Origin: Labilibaculum sp.
GTDB lineage: Bacteria > Bacteroidota > Bacteroidia > Bacteroidales > Marinifilaceae
Length of the DNA stretch: 64,000 bases
Reading direction: 5' to 3'
NCBI RefSeq assembly: GCF_963664555.1
Contig: NZ_OY761461.1
Location: forward strand, 806,001-870,000
How positions within the stretch are numbered: position 1 is the first letter of the stretch; each line of letters starts with the position of its first letter. Under the pieces are notes generated by a model that did no database searches, had not been told where the DNA came from, and was given only the letters and a program-made list of their open reading frames with translations. Positions 59,477 to 64,000 of this stretch are shown one piece after another. Both the position numbers and the translations under genes were made by a program.

Positions 59477-60766
59477 ATGATAGAAGATAGATTGTTTTCG
59501 AAAATATTTTTTCGAAAAATAGTTATTTTACTGTTTTTCGCCTTATCTGCATATACATCCTTTTCTGCAAGTTTATTAATTCAGATGGATGATACTCAGA
59601 AGAATCATCTTAAAGCCTATGGTATTGCTTTTTGGACTCTGGGAAAGGATTATCAGATTCATTGGCTGTTGAATTATCGCGGAGGATCTTTTTTACTTCC
59701 TTTCCAGAAAGAAATTCAGGATGAGTGTCAGATTCGAGGTGTCAGTTTTTCTGTTCTCAGCGATGTTTCTGCTCAGCAAATATTGACAGAAATATCAAGC
59801 GATGAGTTGAATATGGATGCCGTTAAACTGGAAAAATCACCTTTGATTGCAGTCTATTCACCAAAAGGGAAGAAACCTTGGGACGATGCAGTAACCCTGG
59901 CACTTAGCTACGCCGAAATTCCTTACGATATTATTTATGATGATGAGGTGATGACCGGGAAGTTGTCGAAATATGATTGGCTGCATTTGCATCATGAAGA
60001 TTTTACAGGGCAGTTTGGTAAATTTTATACCTCATACCGAAATATGAAATGGTATAAAGATGAGGTGCAGTCCAATATGGAGATGGCTAACCGATATGGT
60101 TTCCCGAAAGTTTCCGATTTAAAAAAAGCAATATCTGTTAAAATAAGAAATTTTGTTGAGGCTGGGGGCTTTCTATTTGCAATGTGTTCTGCCACCGATA
60201 CTTTTGATATAGCACTGGCCTCGGGAGAACATGATATTTGTGATGCTGTGTTTGATGGAGATCCTATTGAGCCGGATGTCCAGTCTCAACTGGATTTTTC
60301 AAAGACATTTGCCTTTCAGAATTTTACGCTTGAAAAAAAGCCTAATGTATATGAGTTTTCGGATATTGATGTGACTTTAACGAGAAAGCTAAGGCAGGAT
60401 GAAGATTATTTTTCTTTGTTTGAGTTTTCTGCAAAATGGGATCCGGTACCAAGCATGTTATGTCAAAATCACAAAAATTTGATAAAAGGATTTATGGGAC
60501 AAACCACTGCTTTTAAGTTGGAGTTGATAAAACCTAGTGTACTTATTATGGGAGAGAATAAAGCTGCTGGTGAGGCGCGGTACATTCATGGAAACTTTGG
60601 GAAAGGAACCTGGACTTTTTATGGGGGGCACGATCCTGAAGATTACCAGCACTTGGTTGGAGATCCGCCTACTGACCTTAATTTGAAAAAGAATTCGGCT
60701 GGTTATCGCCTAATACTGAATAATGTTTTGTTTCCGGCAGCAAAGAAGAAAAAGAGAAAAACCTAG
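59477..60766 (+). CDS. Secreted protein, annotated as asparagine synthetase B in relatives
   Basis: The 429-residue product has a signal peptide (IVILLFFALSAYTSFSASLL) and is therefore exported. It contains an N-terminal QMDDTQKNHLKAYGIAFW segment, a central class I amidotransferase- or ThuA-like Rossmann pattern (KYDWLHLHHEDF, FVEAGGFLFAMCSATDTFDIAL), and a C-terminal GKGTWTFYGGHDPEDYQHLVGDPPTDL with a basic tail. I recall Bacteroidota relatives labelled asparagine synthetase B, but an exported ATP-dependent synthetase is implausible and no PP-loop is visible. The true function is unknown. Confidence 0.6.
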   Translation: MIEDRLFSKIFFRKIVILLFFALSAYTSFSASLLIQMDDTQKNHLKAYGIAFWTLGKDYQIHWLLNYRGGSFLLPFQKEIQDECQIRGVSFSVLSDVSAQQILTEISSDELNMDAVKLEKSPLIAVYSPKGKKPWDDAVTLALSYAEIPYDIIYDDEVMTGKLSKYDWLHLHHEDFTGQFGKFYTSYRNMKWYKDEVQSNMEMANRYGFPKVSDLKKAISVKIRNFVEAGGFLFAMCSATDTFDIALASGEHDICDAVFDGDPIEPDVQSQLDFSKTFAFQNFTLEKKPNVYEFSDIDVTLTRKLRQDEDYFSLFEFSAKWDPVPSMLCQNHKNLIKGFMGQTTAFKLELIKPSVLIMGENKAAGEARYIHGNFGKGTWTFYGGHDPEDYQHLVGDPPTDLNLKKNSAGYRLILNNVLFPAAKKKKRKT

Positions 60767-61199
60767 GGAGAGTTTAAAGGTTCAAAAGTCTAAAAGTCAA
60801 CACACTGTGTTTCTTTCTGTCCTCCGTGGTAAAAGTGGTAAGCTTTGTTTAGTCCTTTCTTTGGTTTTGTGTTGAAACTCTTTTTGACAAGCACTCAAGA
60901 AGAATTTATCATCGAGTAACACCTAGTCGTTTTTTTCTGATAAACCTTGTATTAGGTGCTCTTTTTATTTTAAATGTACAAGAGTCGGAATATGATAATA
61001 TCCCTTTGAGTTTTTTGTGAATTCCTTAGTGTTCTTTGTGGTGAATTTCTGCTTGCAAAATATCTATGAAGAATTCCACTACGTACTGAATAAGGTAAAA
61101 ATGTTTTAATCGTTTTTTCTCTGTTGGACTCTGCGTGCTCTGTGGTGATTTTTTTTATTTCAATTTCCTTGGAGTAGTTATTATGTGCATGATACAGAC
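60767..61199. other. Intergenic region with short TGTGGT repeats
   Basis: No gene is evident. Similar short strings recur: CCTCCGTGGTAAAA at 60821, CTTTGTGGTGAA at 61033 and CTCTGTGGTGA at 61138. A weak terminator-like fold (CACCTA / TAGGTG near 60920-60960, followed by TTTTTA) may end the preceding gene. Confidence 0.45.
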
Positions 61200-61394
61200 A
61201 AAAAAAAGGCTGCGTCCCCTAAACGCAGCCTTCGTATTTCAACATCGGTTATATACCAGTTTCAATATATTATTAACCATTTGTAATCTATTAACCTTAG
61301 TAACTTCACTAACCCTTTAGAATTATTTATGAATGTCACAGTACAAACCGATGTTGGCAACAAAACTTGTTTGCATATCAGGTTTTGTTGATTA
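61200..61394 (-). ncRNA. Candidate structured small RNA
   Basis: On the minus strand the Bacteroidota -7 box TATATTTG (complement of 61401-61408) is followed by about 195 nt of non-coding sequence. It ends in a strong terminator (AAGGCTGCGT / ACGCAGCCTT plus eight T, complement of 61200-61232). Internally an 11-bp closing stem pairs 61240-61250 with 61346-61356 (AACATCGGTT / AACCGATGTT). A 9-bp hairpin pairs 61358-61366 with 61382-61390. Three GGTTA repeats lie in the enclosed region. A 17-codon frame (61323-61376) starts MQTSFVANIG. Promoter, folded body and terminator together suggest a stand-alone RNA; 6S RNA is one possibility, unverified. Confidence 0.6.
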
Positions 61395-61400
61395 CCTCTG

Positions 61401-61408
61401 CAAATATA
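61401..61408 (-). promoter_or_regulatory. -7 box of the candidate small RNA
   Basis: TATATTTG on the minus strand is an exact TAnnTTTG match. No clear -33 TTTG is found at the usual distance. Confidence 0.45.
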
Positions 61409-61518
61409 AATGATTATTTCCTTACTGTTGACCTGTTAATTGGTATTTTTTGTTGTGAATTGTTAAAGAACATTAAAATTTTGCTGCGGATTGTAATGAA
61501 AATATGTTATTTAGCATA

Positions 61519-62220
61519 TTATAGTATCCTTTTGATTTCAGATAAATCATTAATCTCAAATGTTGGATCGTCTTTGTGATTGATTTTGTGTGGGTTGAAA
61601 TAAATTTGATCCATTTCGACCTTTTTTGCACCGGCGATGTCTGTAGAAAGATCATCTCCAATCATTATGCTGTTATTTGCTAAAGCACATGCTTCAGAAA
61701 ATGCATATTCAAATATTTGTGGAGTCGGTTTGTTTGCACCGGCATCTTCTGAGGTAATAACCTTGGTGAAATAGCTGTCTAACCTAGAGTTTTTAAGTTT
61801 TTTGCCTTGAACTTCATTAAACCCATTGGTGATAATGTGTAATTGATATCCTTTTTTCTTCAGATATTCAAGAGTTTGATGCGTGTTTGGAAAAGTGGCC
61901 GTTTGCAAGGGACTTATTTCGATAAAATCATTTGCAATCTCTTTTGCCAAATCAAGATCATCAAGTCCTGCTTCTTTTAATGTCAGGTAAAATCTTCGGT
62001 AGATCAAATCCTCTTTTTTTATTCTGTTTTGATAATAGGCATTCCACAATTTGCCGTTGTGATATTCATATCGTGATTTGAAAAACAGGAAACTTCCAAA
62101 TATTGATTGCAATTGGTAATCCCTAAAGAGTAGATTTAGGCTTGCCTCGGAATTTTTATTAAAATCCCAGAGTGTACGGTCAAGGTCGAAAAAAATATGT
62201 TGGTACTTTAAATTTGTCAT
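61519..62220 (-). CDS. yjjG: YjjG-type HAD nucleotidase
   Basis: This is a haloacid dehalogenase-superfamily phosphatase of 233 residues, similar to noncanonical pyrimidine nucleotidases. HAD motif I is HIFFDLDRTLWDF, motif II is LHIITNG, motif III contains the Lys of DAGANKPTPQIFEYA, and motif IV is MIGDDLSTDIAGAK. The alpha-helical cap between motifs I and II is of the C1 type. The family removes phosphate from modified dUMP/dTMP-like nucleotides. The substrate here is inferred from similarity only. Confidence 0.88.
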   Translation of the reverse strand: MTNLKYQHIFFDLDRTLWDFNKNSEASLNLLFRDYQLQSIFGSFLFFKSRYEYHNGKLWNAYYQNRIKKEDLIYRRFYLTLKEAGLDDLDLAKEIANDFIEISPLQTATFPNTHQTLEYLKKKGYQLHIITNGFNEVQGKKLKNSRLDSYFTKVITSEDAGANKPTPQIFEYAFSEACALANNSIMIGDDLSTDIAGAKKVEMDQIYFNPHKINHKDDPTFEINDLSEIKRIL

Positions 62221-62272
62221 TGCAGTAGGTGGTTGATTCTGTATTTTACAGGATAAAAGTAAACAAAAGTGG

Positions 62273-62280
62273 TAGTTTTG
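62273..62280 (+). promoter_or_regulatory. Candidate -7 box of the surface protein gene
   Basis: TAGTTTTG matches TAnnTTTG, about 50 bp before the ATG at 62332. No -33 box is obvious. Confidence 0.4.
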
Positions 62281-62331
62281 CGTACTATGTTTCAGTATTT
62301 ACATTCCATAATGTAGTTAATTTTGTTTTGT

Positions 62332-64000
62332 ATGAATAAATGGTTGTTGTTCTTTTCAGTGTTATTGATTTTTACAAACATAAATGTGTCTGCTAAAAAT
62401 GAGCCTTCTGTATCTATTAGTGTTGATAAAGACATGATTTTAAAAGATGGAGGAGTGGCAATTGTAACTGTTCAACTTAGTGAGAATTTTAAGGGGAAAG
62501 CTCCTGTTGTGGAATTGAAGTATGAAACGAATGGAACAGGAGCTATGAATTATGACTTTACTATGTCACCGGCAATATATTATAAGAAATTTGGTAAAAA
62601 TGAAACTTCTTTCTCTTTTGCAATTACGGGGATTTATCAGCAATGGGGTTCTTCTAAAGTGGATCTAAATATAACTCTTTACAATATAAAAAATGCAACT
62701 CCTTCTGGGGCGATGACTCTTACGGTTAATATCAATGATGTTATTGATGATGTGCCTCCGGTTTTTCAAAATCCCCAAACAGATATTACAGTTAATGCAT
62801 CAGGAAGTAATTGTGGTGAGATTGTTAATTATGATATTCCACAAGCTATTGATAATTTTCCTGCTTTTTCAGGAACTCTTCCTGGATACACCTATTTAGG
62901 AGAACTGTATAATCATACTTATTACTATTCAAATACTAGTGAAAAAGCCACTACAGCAATGCAAAATGCTATTAATAGCGGAGGGCATTTAGTTACAATT
63001 ACCAGTCAAGCCGAGAATGATTTTATAGATAGTAAAGTTGGAGATATATGGATTGGTTTGACTGATGCGGCAGCTGAAGGAACATTTGTTTGGTGTAATG
63101 GAGAGGCTGTTAGCTATACGAATTGGAATAGTGGGGAGCCTAATAATTCTGGAAATGAGGATTACACTCAAATGTATAGCAATGGTAAGTGGAATGATAT
63201 TCCAGATACTTATTGGAAGCGTTATGTTGTTGAATTTGAAGGTGCTTTAGTTACTCAGACGGGTGGTTTGCCATCTGGGTCATTGTTTCCGGTTGGGACT
63301 ACAGTTAATACATTTACTGCGACAGATAATGCGGGCAATGCAGCAACACATAGTTTTAATGTTACAGTTGCTGATGTTACACCTCCAAAAATCTCACAAT
63401 TGCAGGCCGATTATTATGATGGGAAAAATTTCGATACGTTCATGGAAACTTTGCCCGTTGATGAAATAAATTATTCATGGGGATCTGGTGCACCAGAATC
63501 TTCGTTGGTAGGAAATGATAATTTTTCAATTCGCTTTCAAGGTAGTATTCAAGCTGTTCAGGCAGGAACTTATACATTTTATACTACTTCTGATGATGGT
63601 GTGCGACTTTGGGTTGCGGGTCAGCAGGTGATTAATAATTGGACAAACCATAGCCCTACTGTTAATTCAGGAACTATATCTTTATCTGCAGGACAAATTG
63701 TTCCGATCGTGCTCGAGTTTTATGAACAAGGTGGAGGAGCAGTTATTAAATTAGAGTGGCAGGGGCCAGGTGTTTCTCGACAATTTGTAAAAAGTAATAG
63801 TACTGGAACTTGTCAGGATATTACATTGGATCTTAGTGTAGCCGGGGGCTTGTATAATTTAACCGCAGATGAGGTTGATCCTGGTTATTCAGATGAATGT
63901 GGTATTGCTTCCAGAAGTTTGAGTAAGAGTGTTTTTACTTGTGATGATGCTGGAAGCAATTCAGTAACTTTTACGGTTGTTGATGTTAATGGCAATTCCT
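62332..64000 (+). CDS. Large secreted C-type lectin/PA14 surface protein (partial)
   Basis: The reading frame is open to the window end (556 codons visible). A signal peptide (MNKWLLFFSVLLIFTNINVSA) is followed by a Calx-beta-like domain (residues about 25-140). A C-type lectin domain follows near 190-305 (GGHLVTITSQAENDFI, WIGLTDAAAEGTFVW, the EPNN motif, KWND). Next come a HYR-like strand region (TTVNTFTATDNAGNAA), then a PA14 domain near 360-485 (LQADYYDGKNF, YTFYTTSDDGVRLWVAGQQVI), and another HYR-like repeat. Lectin plus PA14 suggests glycan binding at the cell surface. A C-terminal sorting signal would be expected beyond the window. Confidence 0.85.
   Translation, partial: MNKWLLFFSVLLIFTNINVSAKNEPSVSISVDKDMILKDGGVAIVTVQLSENFKGKAPVVELKYETNGTGAMNYDFTMSPAIYYKKFGKNETSFSFAITGIYQQWGSSKVDLNITLYNIKNATPSGAMTLTVNINDVIDDVPPVFQNPQTDITVNASGSNCGEIVNYDIPQAIDNFPAFSGTLPGYTYLGELYNHTYYYSNTSEKATTAMQNAINSGGHLVTITSQAENDFIDSKVGDIWIGLTDAAAEGTFVWCNGEAVSYTNWNSGEPNNSGNEDYTQMYSNGKWNDIPDTYWKRYVVEFEGALVTQTGGLPSGSLFPVGTTVNTFTATDNAGNAATHSFNVTVADVTPPKISQLQADYYDGKNFDTFMETLPVDEINYSWGSGAPESSLVGNDNFSIRFQGSIQAVQAGTYTFYTTSDDGVRLWVAGQQVINNWTNHSPTVNSGTISLSAGQIVPIVLEFYEQGGGAVIKLEWQGPGVSRQFVKSNSTGTCQDITLDLSVAGGLYNLTADEVDPGYSDECGIASRSLSKSVFTCDDAGSNSVTFTVVDVNGNS

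Overview
The window looks like a chromosomal segment of a Bacteroidota bacterium, most likely a marine Bacteroidales/Marinilabiliales-type organism. The evidence is an AT-rich genome, promoters with the Bacteroidota -7 box TAnnTTTG, a Bacteroidota-type 16S gene, and family-typical gene sets (PASTA protein-RluD-Ddl, DUF4294, rSAM/lipoprotein pair, acyl-CoA carboxylase beta plus BCCP). The genus assignment is inference.

Layout. 1-9.9 kb: the end of an aspartate kinase gene, metH and metF (methionine/one-carbon), an outer-membrane protein, a 2-hydroxyacid dehydrogenase, a small lipoprotein, dihydroorotase and a polyprenol-phosphate glycosyltransferase. 10.0-15.86 kb: a complete rRNA operon (three repeated promoter motifs, 16S, tRNA-Ile(GAT), tRNA-Ala(TGC), 23S, 5S, terminator). 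16-24.7 kb: rpsO, pnp, a membrane protein, a deoxynucleoside kinase, an abundant TPR lipoprotein, a STAS/HATPase-like protein, a SpoU methyltransferase and arginine deiminase. 24.7-27.0 kb: a gene-poor stretch with one DUF1289 gene and two strikingly regular short-period repeat arrays.

27.0-35.3 kb is the most unusual part. It is an integron-like gene-cassette array with no integrase in view. Five compact cassettes carry six small plus-strand genes. Each of the last four begins with a sequence exactly complementary to the one at its own 3' end (9-14 nt), and the four complete intervening sites are all 131-133 nt between their outer core 7-mers. Two of these attC-like sites are each interrupted by a group II intron of about 1.9 kb, one sense and one antisense. 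Removing the introns restores the site length and the cassette-specific complementarity. One intron reverse transcriptase is frameshifted.

35.4-46 kb: palindromic repeats, gamma-glutamyltransferase, a DUF4294 protein, a third short-period repeat array, a two-gene radical SAM/lipoprotein system, ElbB, ThpR, a metallo-hydrolase and glycine dehydrogenase (gcvP). 46-57.7 kb: ddl, an RluD-type synthase, a PASTA protein, rpmH (L34), rsmG, an ECF sigma factor, a glycosyltransferase, tgt, an LptF/LptG-type permease, a carboxyltransferase plus biotin carrier pair, and ispE. 57.9-64 kb: dnaB, a secreted protein often labelled asparagine synthetase B, a candidate structured small RNA with its own promoter and terminator, a YjjG-type phosphatase and the start of a large C-type-lectin/PA14 surface protein that runs off the window.

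Main candidates for undescribed biology: the attC-like cassette array with its intron insertions; three intergenic arrays of a 5-9 nt core repeated every 20-22 bp (about two helical turns), one lying between a stop codon and its terminator; and the small RNA near 61.3 kb.
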